Both the position numbers and the translations under genes were made by a program. A stretch of DNA of 64,000 nt from Pseudomonadota bacterium (lineage in GTDB: Bacteria > Pseudomonadota > Alphaproteobacteria > Rhizobiales > Beijerinckiaceae): the NCBI GenBank assembly GCA_021781815.1, contig JAJXWB010000007.1:1-64000 (forward strand). The letters run 5' to 3'. Under the pieces are notes generated by a model that saw only the letters and a program-made list of their open reading frames with translations, made no database searches and had not been told where the DNA came from. Position 1 is the stretch's first letter; each line of letters opens with the position of its first letter. Below, piece after piece: positions 1-7,362 of the stretch.

Positions 1-44
1 AGACGGCTCCGGTCATAACGCCCACGATTTTCGTTCGTCCACAT
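1..44 (-). CDS. IS5-family transposase, N-terminal fragment (cut by window edge)
   Basis: The minus strand from 44 reads MWTNENRGRYDRSR before the window ends. This opening is characteristic of one IS5 transposase subgroup, whose proteins start MWT-x-ENRGRYDRS and continue into a DUF4096-type domain. A GGGAGG Shine-Dalgarno sequence sits about six bases before the ATG. Only about 14 residues are visible, so intactness, the DDE residues and the subgroup cannot be judged. The call rests on the N-terminal motif plus the inverted-repeat-like sequence behind it. Confidence 0.6.
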   Translation of the reverse strand, partial: MWTNENRGRYDRSR

Positions 45-123
45 CGGCGACCTCCCGAGAATCAGGTCGCTTCCCTTGAATCACAAACGATTCAAATCAA
101 TCAAGATGTTCGCGGACAGGCTC
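1..123 (-). mobile_element. End of an IS5-family insertion sequence (partial)
   Basis: Read on the minus strand, a sequence starting at 123 (GAGCCTGTCCGCGAACATC) looks like the terminal inverted repeat of IS5-type elements. It is followed by a short leader, a GGGAGG ribosome site and an ATG at 44 that opens a typical IS5 transposase N-terminus. The rest of the element lies to the left of the window, so the other inverted repeat and the target duplication cannot be seen. The boundary at 123 is inferred from the repeat-like sequence and from coding sense resuming just after it. Confidence 0.6.
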
Positions 124-592
124 TGAGGCAATCGCGGTTCACCGGGAGGAAGCGGAACTCATCGGCAGGGTCGAGCGCGCGCCAGACCCCGAGAAGACCT
201 ACGAAGACCTAGATGACGAGATCGACGCCGTGTGCGACGGGCTCGACCTCGGCGTGGCCTCGACCGTCTACGCGCTTTCGGCTGCGCGATGCATCCCCTA
301 TTCAAGTTGCAACGCCGCCGCCTTCGGCGGCTCCCACGTCGAGCGCCATCCACTTGTCGCGTTCTTCGCGCGGGCACCGATCGCCAAGGTTATTTTGACG
401 TGCGCAGAGGAAGCCGGCTCAGGGCTCATCAACGTCAACAACGGATCGCTCTTGGCCTACGCGGACACGTTGCCGACCCTTCGGCGCTTCGCCGAGACGC
501 TGATTTCCCGCCGCCGTGACTTCCGCGCTGTGCGCCTTCCCCGCCGCCGAGACGTACCACCCGACGACAACGGGCAGTCGTCGCTCATCTGA
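124..592 (+). pseudogene. Gene of unknown function truncated at its 5' end by the IS
   Basis: One frame stays open from next to the IS end to a TGA at 590-592 and looks coding throughout. It runs from EAIAVHREEAELIGR through a central IPYSSCNAAAFGGSH segment and HPLVAFFAR to a basic tail. The first usable start inside it is GTG 230, but convincing acidic coding sequence precedes that codon. The simplest reading is that the IS removed the true start. I do not recognise the family. A shorter protein could still be made from GTG 230. The neighbouring methyltransferase operon suggests mobile-element cargo. Confidence 0.5.
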
Positions 593-614
593 TTTTGAAT
601 CTTAACAAGTTTCT

Positions 615-626
615 AACGAATTCGTT
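615..626. promoter_or_regulatory. Palindrome upstream of the methyltransferase operon
   Basis: AACGAATTCGTT is a perfect 12-base palindrome about 50 bases before the ribbon-helix-helix gene. It could be an operator for that small regulator. There is no experimental support, and a 12-base AT-containing palindrome can arise by chance, but a second palindrome follows close by. Confidence 0.35.
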
Positions 627-645
627 CTACATAGGTTCTTGATTT

Positions 646-664
646 TGGCGCCACTTAGGCGCCA
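646..664. promoter_or_regulatory. Inverted repeat just before the RHH gene
   Basis: TGGCGCC-ACTTA-GGCGCCA is a perfect 7-base inverted repeat with a 5-base spacer. It ends 13 bases before the ATG at 678. The position fits an autoregulatory operator or a leader hairpin that masks the ribosome site. Together with the palindrome at 615-626 it suggests that expression of the operon is controlled, as expected where methyltransferase and nuclease levels must be balanced. Confidence 0.4.
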
Positions 665-677
665 GACTGTGCGAATC

Positions 678-890
678 ATGAGCGCATCACCACTCCCCAA
701 GCGCGACCCGCGCGCACGCCAAAGCTTACGCCTCGATCCAGATGTTTGGGGCGCGATCGACAGCGTGCGCGAGCTGCGCCCCGGTTCAGTGTCGCGAAAT
801 ACTTGGATCACCGAAGCCGTTCTCGAAAAACTTCAGCGTGACCGATCCGAGTCCCCTCCCTCTCGGCCGACCCGGAGCGAACGTGCCTGA
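678..890 (+). CDS. Small ribbon-helix-helix-like DNA-binding protein
   Basis: This 70-residue protein has a basic N-terminus, a short strand-like stretch (ARQSLRLDPDVW), then helices ending TWITEAVLEKLQRD. That layout is typical of CopG/Arc-type ribbon-helix-helix dimers. ATG 678 is preferred over an in-frame ATG at 639 because the latter would run through the palindrome at 646-664. Its stop overlaps the GTG start of the methyltransferase by eight bases, so the two are probably translationally coupled. I infer a transcriptional controller of the restriction-modification operon, analogous in role to helix-turn-helix C-proteins but of a different fold. The family assignment is by pattern only. 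Confidence 0.55.
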   Translation: MSASPLPKRDPRARQSLRLDPDVWGAIDSVRELRPGSVSRNTWITEAVLEKLQRDRSESPPSRPTRSERA

Positions 891-2028
891 CTTTTACGAA
901 TTCTTCGCTGGCGGCGGCATGGTGCGGGCAGGGCTCGGAGCGGAGTGGAACTGTCTTTTCGCGAACGACTTCGATCACAAGAAGAGCAACATCTACCGCA
1001 CCAACTGGGGCGAAGGCACGCTCAAGACCGCCGATATCCGCACGCTCGCGTCCAAAGAGCTCCCCGGCCGCGCCGATCTCGCCTGGGCCTCTTTCCCCTG
1101 CCAAGACCTTTCGCTTGCCGGCGGCGGCGCGGGATTGAAGGGCGATCGATCCGGCACGTTCTGGCCGTTTTGGGGTCTCATGAAGAAGCTCATGGCCGAA
1201 GATCGCGCTCCGCGCATCATCGCCTTGGAGAACGTGTGCGGCACACTTACCTCGCACGGCGGCAAGGACTTTGCGGCGATCTGTTCGACGTTCGAGCAGG
1301 CCGGATACGCTTTCGGCGCGCTCGTCATCGACGCTGCGCTCTTTGTGCCGCAGTCGCGCCCTCGCCTTTTCATCATCGGGGTTCATGAGGACATGGGCAT
1401 TCCGGCGGGACTTACGGCCGACCAGCCGTCGCCTCTCTGGCATCCCCGCGGCTTGCTCACAGCCCACGCCAACACCCCCCGGAAGCACCGCCAGAACTGG
1501 CTATGGTGGTCGCCGCCAAAGCCCCTTACGCGAAACCAATCCTTCGCCGAGATCATCGAAGACGAGCCCGCAGATGTTGATTGGCATACGCCATCCGAAA
1601 CGCGAGCGCTTCTTGCGAAAATGAGCGAGATCAATCTCGCAAAGGTCGAGGCGGCCAAGAAGACGCGCCGCCGTGTCGTTGGCGCGATCTACAAACGGAC
1701 TCGCATCGACGAAGACGGCATCAAGGTTCAGCGCGCCGAGGTTCGCTTCGACGACGTTGCGGGCTGCCTGCGAACGCCCGCCGGCGGATCGAGCCGACAG
1801 CTCATCCTTGTCGTCGAAGGTCAGAAGGTGCGCTCACGCCTCATCTCCGGCCGCGAGACCGCGCGCCTTATGGGCCTCGACGACGACTACCAGCTCCCCA
1901 CGAATTACAACGAAGCCTATCATCTCACCGGCGACGGTGTTGTTGTGCCGGTCGTCAGTCATTTGGCCGAACACATTTTTGAGCCGATTCTTTTTGGAGG
2001 CGCCGATCGCGCCAAGGTCGCCGCATGA
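883..2028 (+). CDS. DNA (cytosine-5-)-methyltransferase
   Basis: A 381-residue C5-cytosine methyltransferase with the family motifs in order: motif I FAGGGM at residues 8-13, motif IV FPCQ with catalytic Cys73, motif VI ENV at 116-118, motif VIII QSRPRLF at 157-163, then a variable target-recognition region. Motifs IX and X come near the C-terminus (ISGRETARLMG and the region around HLTGDGVVVPVV). GTG 883 is chosen because the protein then begins directly before motif I and overlaps the stop of the upstream gene; a more distal in-frame start at 742 would add non-homologous sequence. It transfers methyl groups from SAM to C5 of cytosine at an unknown site. Its ATGA overlap with the next gene marks a coupled pair. 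Confidence 0.92.
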   Translation: MPDFYEFFAGGGMVRAGLGAEWNCLFANDFDHKKSNIYRTNWGEGTLKTADIRTLASKELPGRADLAWASFPCQDLSLAGGGAGLKGDRSGTFWPFWGLMKKLMAEDRAPRIIALENVCGTLTSHGGKDFAAICSTFEQAGYAFGALVIDAALFVPQSRPRLFIIGVHEDMGIPAGLTADQPSPLWHPRGLLTAHANTPRKHRQNWLWWSPPKPLTRNQSFAEIIEDEPADVDWHTPSETRALLAKMSEINLAKVEAAKKTRRRVVGAIYKRTRIDEDGIKVQRAEVRFDDVAGCLRTPAGGSSRQLILVVEGQKVRSRLISGRETARLMGLDDDYQLPTNYNEAYHLTGDGVVVPVVSHLAEHIFEPILFGGADRAKVAA

Positions 2029-2882
2029 GCGTCATTCCCTGCGAACAGAATTCCGCGCTTCGTCAGCAAATCGAACAGTACGCCGATGTTCTGAAGGTCG
2101 AAGCTCATAAGCTCGGCTCGCACGGCTTGTCCGAACAGGAATTCTACAACAGCGGGCTTTTTCGCGGCGCCATCGAGCGCGTGCGCGGCCAGTTTTCCGC
2201 GACGATGCGCGACAAGCGCGACTTCGTTCGCCGCGTCCTCAACCACATGCAGGATGGCGGATTCATCGCTGAGTGGGAGTCGGCCGGCGAAGCGAACCGT
2301 CACGACTATTCCGTTCGCCTACCGTCAGGCCGTGTCGCCGTCATCGAGCTCAAAGGCTGCCTCGACGGCAACAACACCAACATCTTCGAGCGCCCGGCGC
2401 ACGCTCAGGAGTTCATTATCTGGAGCGTTTGCACGAATCCCGGCGCCGACCCACGCCTTAACACCTGGTCCGGGATTCACACGCGGTTGAGCGCGGAAAT
2501 CATATCGCGCGCTCAGCGCGTCGACGGTCTACTGGTCTGGGATATGGTCTGCGGCACCATCGGGCGGCCCTGCCCTAAACTCGCAGCCGATCCATCACGC
2601 ACAACGACAATCGGCCCCTTCAAGCTTCCGCCCCCTTGCATTTATCTGTTTCCGGCGACGATCCCGACGCCGCGCAACAACCCGAATCCGGCCGCGCAAC
2701 CGCTTCCCGACGTGCAACTCCTGGACGCGTTCTATCGTTGCTTTGGAGGTGTGCCCGACGAGCTCAATTTCGTAACCTTCGAAGTTCAGCATCGCGGCGT
2801 CGAAACAGTTCGCACCACTCGATTGCACCGCGCCGGCATCTTGCAGCGTGAGTCGACGCCAACGCCAATTCAGCGAGCCTAG
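2025..2882 (+). CDS. Probable type II restriction endonuclease (PD-(D/E)XK-like)
   Basis: This 285-residue protein begins inside the stop codon of the methyltransferase (ATGA overlap). I do not recognise a named family. A stretch HDYSVRLPSGRVAVIELKG gives Asp94, then Glu108-Leu-Lys110 on a hydrophobic strand, which matches the D-x(n)-E-x-K core of PD-(D/E)XK nucleases. The N-terminal part (1-90) is helical and charged. The C-terminal part contains a Pro-rich segment around 200-235 and an ordered-looking tail. Its position directly after a C5 methyltransferase is the main contextual support. It could instead be another PD-(D/E)XK protein or a target-recognition accessory. The recognition site is unknown. 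Confidence 0.6.
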   Translation: MSVIPCEQNSALRQQIEQYADVLKVEAHKLGSHGLSEQEFYNSGLFRGAIERVRGQFSATMRDKRDFVRRVLNHMQDGGFIAEWESAGEANRHDYSVRLPSGRVAVIELKGCLDGNNTNIFERPAHAQEFIIWSVCTNPGADPRLNTWSGIHTRLSAEIISRAQRVDGLLVWDMVCGTIGRPCPKLAADPSRTTTIGPFKLPPPCIYLFPATIPTPRNNPNPAAQPLPDVQLLDAFYRCFGGVPDELNFVTFEVQHRGVETVRTTRLHRAGILQRESTPTPIQRA

Positions 2883-2892
2883 GCGCAGGAGA

Positions 2893-2998
2893 TGGGCACG
2901 ACGACGGGACTTGAACCCGTATCCCCCCGCCCCTACTCTCCGATTGTCAGGTCAGATTTCGTCGCCGGCGGGCGCTCTATCCATTGAGCTACGTCGCG
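2893..2998 (-). tRNA. tRNA-like gene with an enlarged anticodon loop; possible tRNA pseudogene
   Basis: On the minus strand almost all tRNA parts are present: acceptor stem CGCGACG pairing with CGTCGTG (one G-U), TA at positions 8-9, D-arm GCTC-AATGGATA-GAGC, T-arm ACGGG-TTCAAGT-CCCGT, a discriminator C and an encoded CCA. The anticodon stem CCCGC pairs with GCGGG and is followed by a normal five-base variable loop. The loop it closes is 37 bases instead of 7, so no anticodon can be assigned. The gene is 106 bases long and starts four bases after the stop of the winged-helix gene on the same strand. It may be a disrupted tRNA or an unusual functional tRNA-like RNA. Confidence 0.5.
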
Positions 2999-3002
2999 AT
3001 TT

Positions 3003-3488
3003 CTATGCGGCACCAGGAGCAGGCGTTTCCACCCTCTTCTGGCGCAGCTTTCTTTGCTCAGCCGCCTTTCTGAATTCCGGCTCAATCGCAGCAAGCTTTC
3101 CGACCAGGCCATCGAGCGCGTAGGCGTTCGCCGTCTGCGCTTTGTGCCCCGTGAAGCGCTCTATCCGCTTGATGAACCCGGCCTCTTCCAGCTCGGTAAG
3201 ATACCGCTGGATCATGCGCGGGCTCTTGCCCATCCGCCGCGCGATCGTTTCCTTGGCCGGGTATGGGTTCTTATCGGCGTCCCACCAGTGCTCGATAAGC
3301 TGCACCAGGACGTTGAATTGCGAGGGCGTGAGCCCGAGCCGCCCCTGCGCACGCAAGAGAAGATTCGGCAGCATCGTGTAGCCGTGCTTCACGACCGCGC
3401 CGCCGAACTTATGCTCGGCGCGCCGGCGCTCTTTTTTTGTAATCGGCAGCGGAATGACTTCCGCTTTTGTTGGGCTCGCGCTTGTCAT
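3003..3488 (-). CDS. Winged-helix / helix-turn-helix protein of mobile-element type
   Basis: A 161-residue basic protein. Residues about 50-115 form a winged-helix domain (LTPSQFNVLVQLIEHWW, then KETIARRMGKSPRMIQRYL as the recognition helix-turn-helix, then a LEEAGFIKRIER wing). This resembles N-terminal domains of plasmid and phage replication initiators and MarR-like regulators. The C-terminal 40 residues are charged and helical. The arrangement with the tRNA-like gene directly downstream and insertion sequences nearby suggests it came with an integrated element. It could act in replication control or in transcription; no enzymatic motif is present. Confidence 0.7.
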   Translation of the reverse strand: MTSASPTKAEVIPLPITKKERRRAEHKFGGAVVKHGYTMLPNLLLRAQGRLGLTPSQFNVLVQLIEHWWDADKNPYPAKETIARRMGKSPRMIQRYLTELEEAGFIKRIERFTGHKAQTANAYALDGLVGKLAAIEPEFRKAAEQRKLRQKRVETPAPGAA

Positions 3489-3559
3489 GCTGAAAATATG
3501 CGCGCGCTCTCGCTTGCGAACAAGGCCAGAACTGCCGACATGGGGAGACAGATTCGACT

Positions 3560-3573
3560 ACCCCCAAGGGGGT
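3560..3573. promoter_or_regulatory. Palindrome upstream of the winged-helix gene
   Basis: ACCCCC-AA-GGGGGT is a perfect inverted repeat about 70 bases before the start of the winged-helix gene. The flanking CT and AG extend the symmetry loosely. It may be its operator or a hairpin left by the element. No clear sigma-70 hexamers are visible beside it. Confidence 0.3.
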
Positions 3574-3733
3574 GATAGTGCGTGATGTATCGGGAATACG
3601 TGCTGAATGAGCTTCATGCTTACTTCGTAGGACAGACCTGACCGGCACCCATGGTCAACTGTGACCCCCGGCCGGGAGACGCACGTGTCCCCCTAAATTT
3701 TTGCTAGAACGCTCACCTCCGGCTTTCGCACTA

Positions 3734-3751
3734 GGCTGAATCGACATTCAG
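3734..3751 (+). repeat. Left terminal inverted repeat of the IS427-group element
   Basis: An 18-base terminus beginning GGCTGAATCGACATTCAG. The transposase stop codon (TCA on the plus strand at 3748-3750) lies inside it. Confidence 0.85.
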
Positions 3752-4505
3752 CGCATCCATATCATCGCGGCAGCAAGGTGAATGAATGCGAGGAAGTGAA
3801 GCGCCCGGCGATCGTATCTGGTTGCGAAGCGTCTGAAGTGCTTGAGTTTGTTGAAGCAGCGCTCGATGCGGTTGCGTTGACGATAAATGGCCTGATCGTG
3901 CGGGATGATGATTTTCCGCGTTCGGTTCGAGGGGATCACGGCCTCGGCCCCGCTGCGTGCGACGATCTCTCGAAATGCATTGCTGTCGTAGGCCTTGTCG
4001 GCGAGAACGGCCTCGGCGCAAAAGCCTTCGAGCAGTTCCGGCGCCGCCGTGATATCGCCGACTTGTCCGGCGGTGAGAATGAAGCGCAGCGGTCGGCCAA
4101 GACTGTCGGCGAGCATGTGTATCTTGGTGGTCAATCCACCTCTGGAACGCCCCAGAGCCTGGTCCTGGGCCCCCCTTTTCCGGTCGCCGCCTGCTGATGG
4201 GCGCGAACGATGGTGCTGTCGAGCATCAGATATTGATTGTCGCGATCGTTGATCAGTGTGGCGAACACCGCATCCCATACGCTGGCCTTCGCCCAGCGCG
4301 TGAAGCGCTTGTGCAGCGTCTTCCACTTGCCGTAACGCTCGGGCAAGTCGCACCAGTGCGCCCCCGATCGAAGAACCCACAGGCAGCCGTTGACGAACAG
4401 GCGATTGTCGCGTCCCGAACGTCCGGGGTCGGAGGCCTTGCCCGGCAGCAGCGCGGAGATCCGCGACCACTGCGCCTCGGTCAGTTCGTATCGCTTGGCC
4501 GCCAT
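3748..4505 (-). CDS. IS5-family transposase made by -1 frameshifting (OrfAB)
   Basis: OrfA starts at ATG 4505 (MAAKRYELTEAQWSRI) and carries the DUF4096-like N-terminal domain and the first catalytic Asp in LMLDSTIVRAHQQ. OrfB continues one frame back, with the second Asp in VLADKAYDS and the Glu in RNRIERCFNKLKHFRR, so the DDE triad is complete. The frames join at an A4G6 run (complement near 4171-4180), a classical slippery site for -1 frameshifting in the IS427 group. OrfA alone would stop at 4131. The transposase is therefore probably active rather than broken. Confidence 0.88.
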
Positions 4506-4568
4506 CGCTCCGCTCCGAATCATCAAATCCAGAACAAAATGAATCAGCGCTCAGGCCGATTGTGAATC

Positions 4569-4586
4569 CTGAATGTCGATTGGTCC
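4569..4586 (-). repeat. Right terminal inverted repeat of the IS427-group element
   Basis: Read inward on the minus strand it is GGACCAATCGACATTCAG, matching the other end at 15 of 18 positions. Confidence 0.85.
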
Positions 4587-5626
4587 TAGCGCGACCGCCC
4601 CGCGTCCTTTGCCTGAAGCCCCAGAGCTATCTGATAAACGCCGCTGGCGAGGGCGATATCCTCGATCGCCATGCCGATCGGATTGACGAACACGCATTCC
4701 CGCGCCTCTCGGCCGGCCTTCTTTCCAGACACGATTTCGCCAAGCTCGGCGTAGACATCCTCCCGCGCGAGAGCGCCCGACTGGACAAGATGGCCAAAGA
4801 GCATCTCCTCACGATTGCACTGGTCGAAATCGTCGACGACCAGCTTGTCGGCTGCCAGCATCACGTCTTGCAGAAAATCATCCCAACTGAGCGCGACGAC
4901 CAGCCACGGCCCTGTCAGCCAATCGAGTTGTATGTAGCCCCGCGCGCCGCTGGTCGCCGCGATGATCACGTTGGCGTCTGCAACGCACGAGCGGGCCGAG
5001 GGCGCAGCCGTGATCAGACTTTCGGTGTAGGGCGCAAGCAGGCAAACCAGCGCCTCCGCGCGATCGGAGCGCGGATCGTAGATTGAAAGCGAGTCGATTT
5101 CTCTCTGCCTCGAAAGCAGGAGGCTGATGATCGTCTCATGAGCTATCGGGCCTGCGCCCAGAACCGCTATCCGCAATGGCTCTCTTGCGGCGAGGAAGTC
5201 GACGCAGATGGACGCCACCGCGGCCGTCCTGCGAGCGGATATTGTCTGGCAGCTCAGGATTGCGATTGGCGCGCCGGTGTTGGGGTCGAACAGGGCGATC
5301 AACCCGGATGCGCGCGGCAATCCCTTGTCTACATTGGCAGGAAACCCTGCGATGAGCTTGACGCCGAGCGATCCGAAATCTCCGCCGAGAAATGCAGGCA
5401 TCGAGATCAGTCGACCTCGGTCGTACTCATTGGCGAGCCCGCCGGGCCGGACAAACGGCTTGAGCGGCTGATCGAAATGCCCCTGCGCGTGCAGCTTTAG
5501 CGCGGAGAGAGTCGTTTCGTAAGCCAGCGATACCGTGGCCAGGTCTGCCGCCCTGGTTTCGCTGAACCACAAGATGTCGCTGTCCGGAAGACATGGTATC
5601 GCTGAGGCGCCTGAGGTAGCGGACAT
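4586..5626 (-). CDS. Ornithine cyclodeaminase / mu-crystallin family enzyme (SbnB-like)
   Basis: A 346-residue NAD(P)-dependent enzyme of the ornithine cyclodeaminase/mu-crystallin family, near the usual length. Residues about 150-165 form the dinucleotide-binding turn (IAVLGAGPIAHETI), and the preceding ISARRTAAVASICVDFLA segment is the typical family helix. Family members deaminate or reduce amino acids or imines; SbnB cleaves N-(carboxy-glutamyl)diaminopropionate. It is divergent from a PLP beta-replacement enzyme 318 bases away, which recalls SbnA-SbnB-type pairings, though the PLP partner here is TrpB2-like. An IS sits in its stop codon, but the TAG is regenerated and the protein appears intact. 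The substrate is unknown. Confidence 0.75.
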   Translation of the reverse strand: MSATSGASAIPCLPDSDILWFSETRAADLATVSLAYETTLSALKLHAQGHFDQPLKPFVRPGGLANEYDRGRLISMPAFLGGDFGSLGVKLIAGFPANVDKGLPRASGLIALFDPNTGAPIAILSCQTISARRTAAVASICVDFLAAREPLRIAVLGAGPIAHETIISLLLSRQREIDSLSIYDPRSDRAEALVCLLAPYTESLITAAPSARSCVADANVIIAATSGARGYIQLDWLTGPWLVVALSWDDFLQDVMLAADKLVVDDFDQCNREEMLFGHLVQSGALAREDVYAELGEIVSGKKAGREARECVFVNPIGMAIEDIALASGVYQIALGLQAKDAGRSR

Positions 5627-5944
5627 TGGAAACGCTCCCGGGTTCGAATCCTTTTAGTGCGTGGAGCCCCGCGCGATGATCGTGAGGACCATGCCGATGT
5701 CGTCTCGGCTCGCGTCCCGGGTCGGCGATGCGCGCGCTCGGACCGCATCCGCAATTCGGCGGAGCAAATTTCTGAGCCGCTTTGCGTGGATCATGATTTT
5801 TCCGATCCGATCGCCGATCCGGGATTGACGTCAGGCCCGTTTTGTTACTTTGTATACAGTACGCAGTATGCGAACCCCATGATGCAACTTCGCCGCGGCT
5901 TGCACAAGCCGGCCGATAAAGACGAAGAAAACGGGAGAGCGACG
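5627..5944. promoter_or_regulatory. Divergent intergenic region with a possible operator
   Basis: This 318-base stretch separates the cyclodeaminase-like gene from trpB2 and must contain both promoters. The only notable element is at about 5851-5871, where TTGTATACAGTAC and nearby GTATGC contain a GTATAC core reminiscent of GntR-family operators. A TTGACG hexamer lies at 5825-5830, but no well-spaced -10 accompanies it. An in-frame extension of trpB2 runs through this region yet does not look like protein. No RNA gene was recognised. Confidence 0.3.
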
Positions 5945-7324
5945 ATGGGCGACACGATCAAGTATCAGCTGGACGAAACGCGGATACCCAAGGTCTGGTA
6001 CAACATACAGGCGGACCTGACGAAAGCGCCGCCGGCTGTGCTACATCCCGGCACACTCCAGCCGATCGGTCCGGACGATCTTGCGCCCCTCTTCCCCATG
6101 GCGCTGATCATGCAGGAGGTATCGACCGATCGCGAGGTCGAGATCCCGGAACCGGTGCGCGAAATCTACCGGATGTGGCGGCCGACGCCGCTCTATCGCG
6201 CCCGGGCGCTCGAGCGGGCGCTCGGCACCCCCGCCAAGATTTTCTACAAATACGAGGGCGTGAGCCCGGCCGGCTCGCACAAGCCCAACACGGCCATTCC
6301 GCAGGCCTTCTACAACAAGGAAGCCGGGGTGAAACGCCTGTCGACCGAAACCGGCGCGGGACAATGGGGCTCCTCGCTCGCGCTGGCGGGTTCGTTGTTC
6401 GGCCTCGAAGTCATCGTCTATCAGGTGCGGGTCTCCTACGACCAGAAGCCCTATCGGCGCGCGCTGATGGAGACCTATGGCGCGAAATGTCTGCCCTCCC
6501 CGTCCAACACGACGGATTATGGCAAGACGGTACTGGCGGAGCGGCCCGATCATCCAGGCTCGCTCGGCATAGCCATTTCCGAAGCCGTCGAAATCGCTGC
6601 GAAGGATCCGCAGACGAAATATGCGCTGGGCTCCGTACTCAACCACGTGCTGCTGCACCAGACCGTGATCGGTCAGGAGGCGATGGAGCAGCTGGCGATG
6701 GCCGACGCCTGGCCGGACGTCGTCATCGGCTGCGCCGGCGGCGGCTCGAATTTCGCCGGCATAGCCTTCCCCTTCATCGGCGCCGGCCTGCAGGGCAAGG
6801 CGAAGAAGCCGCGCATCGTCGCAGTCGAGCCCGCCGCCTGCCCGTCGCTGACGCGCGGCCGCTACGCCTATGATTTCGGCGATACGGCCGGCATGACGCC
6901 GCTCGTGAAGATGCATACGCTCGGCTCGCATTTCACGCCGCCGGGCTTCCACGCCGGCGGCTTGCGCTACCACGGCATGTCGGCGCTGGTGTCGCATCTC
7001 AAGGAACTCGGCGAAATCGAGGCGGTCGCCTATCAGCAGCGCGGCTGCTTCGACGCCGCCGTGCAATTTGCCCGTTGCGAGGGCATCGTGCCGGCGCCGG
7101 AATCGACGCACGCTGTCAAGGCGGCCTTCGAGGAAGCGCTGCGCTGCAAGCGCGAGGGCAAGGCCGAGACGATCCTGTTCAACCTCAGCGGCCACGGCCA
7201 TTTCGATATGGCCGCCTACATCGATTATTTCTCCGGCAAGCTGCAAGACGTGACCTACAACGAGGGCGACCTGACCGAAGCGCTTGCAGCCCTGCCGAAA
7301 GTGCCCGCGCTGGCTGACGCCTGA
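5945..7324 (+). CDS. TrpB2-type tryptophan synthase beta-like PLP enzyme
   Basis: A 459-residue fold-type II PLP enzyme of the TrpB2 branch, with the long N-terminal extension (about 75 residues) before WRPTPLYRA that marks this branch. The PLP-binding lysine is Lys113 in SPAGSHKPNTA and the phosphate-binding loop is GCAGGGSNFAG near residue 260. TrpB2 proteins make L-tryptophan from indole and serine, or phosphoserine in some cases, without a dedicated TrpA. No trpA is nearby, consistent with a role outside the standard pathway. ATG 5945 follows GGGAG and gives the usual family start. The cluster context suggests it supplies or builds an aromatic amino acid for the genes downstream. Confidence 0.85.
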   Translation: MGDTIKYQLDETRIPKVWYNIQADLTKAPPAVLHPGTLQPIGPDDLAPLFPMALIMQEVSTDREVEIPEPVREIYRMWRPTPLYRARALERALGTPAKIFYKYEGVSPAGSHKPNTAIPQAFYNKEAGVKRLSTETGAGQWGSSLALAGSLFGLEVIVYQVRVSYDQKPYRRALMETYGAKCLPSPSNTTDYGKTVLAERPDHPGSLGIAISEAVEIAAKDPQTKYALGSVLNHVLLHQTVIGQEAMEQLAMADAWPDVVIGCAGGGSNFAGIAFPFIGAGLQGKAKKPRIVAVEPAACPSLTRGRYAYDFGDTAGMTPLVKMHTLGSHFTPPGFHAGGLRYHGMSALVSHLKELGEIEAVAYQQRGCFDAAVQFARCEGIVPAPESTHAVKAAFEEALRCKREGKAETILFNLSGHGHFDMAAYIDYFSGKLQDVTYNEGDLTEALAALPKVPALADA

Positions 7325-7362
7325 CGCTCACCGCGCCCGGGCGGGCTCGGGAGCAAAACGAA

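Larger units (their letters stand above)
3734..4586 (-). mobile_element. Complete IS5-family (IS427 group) insertion sequence
   Basis: The 853-base element has terminal inverted repeats GGCTGAATCGACATTCAG (3734-3751) and the complement of GGACCAATCGACATTCAG (4569-4586), mismatching at three positions. It is flanked by TA direct repeats (3732-3733 and 4587-4588) inside a CTAG context, the target preference of the IS427 group. It carries one transposase split in two frames. Everything required for transposition appears present. The insertion lies in the stop codon of the ornithine-cyclodeaminase-like gene without altering that stop. Confidence 0.9.
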
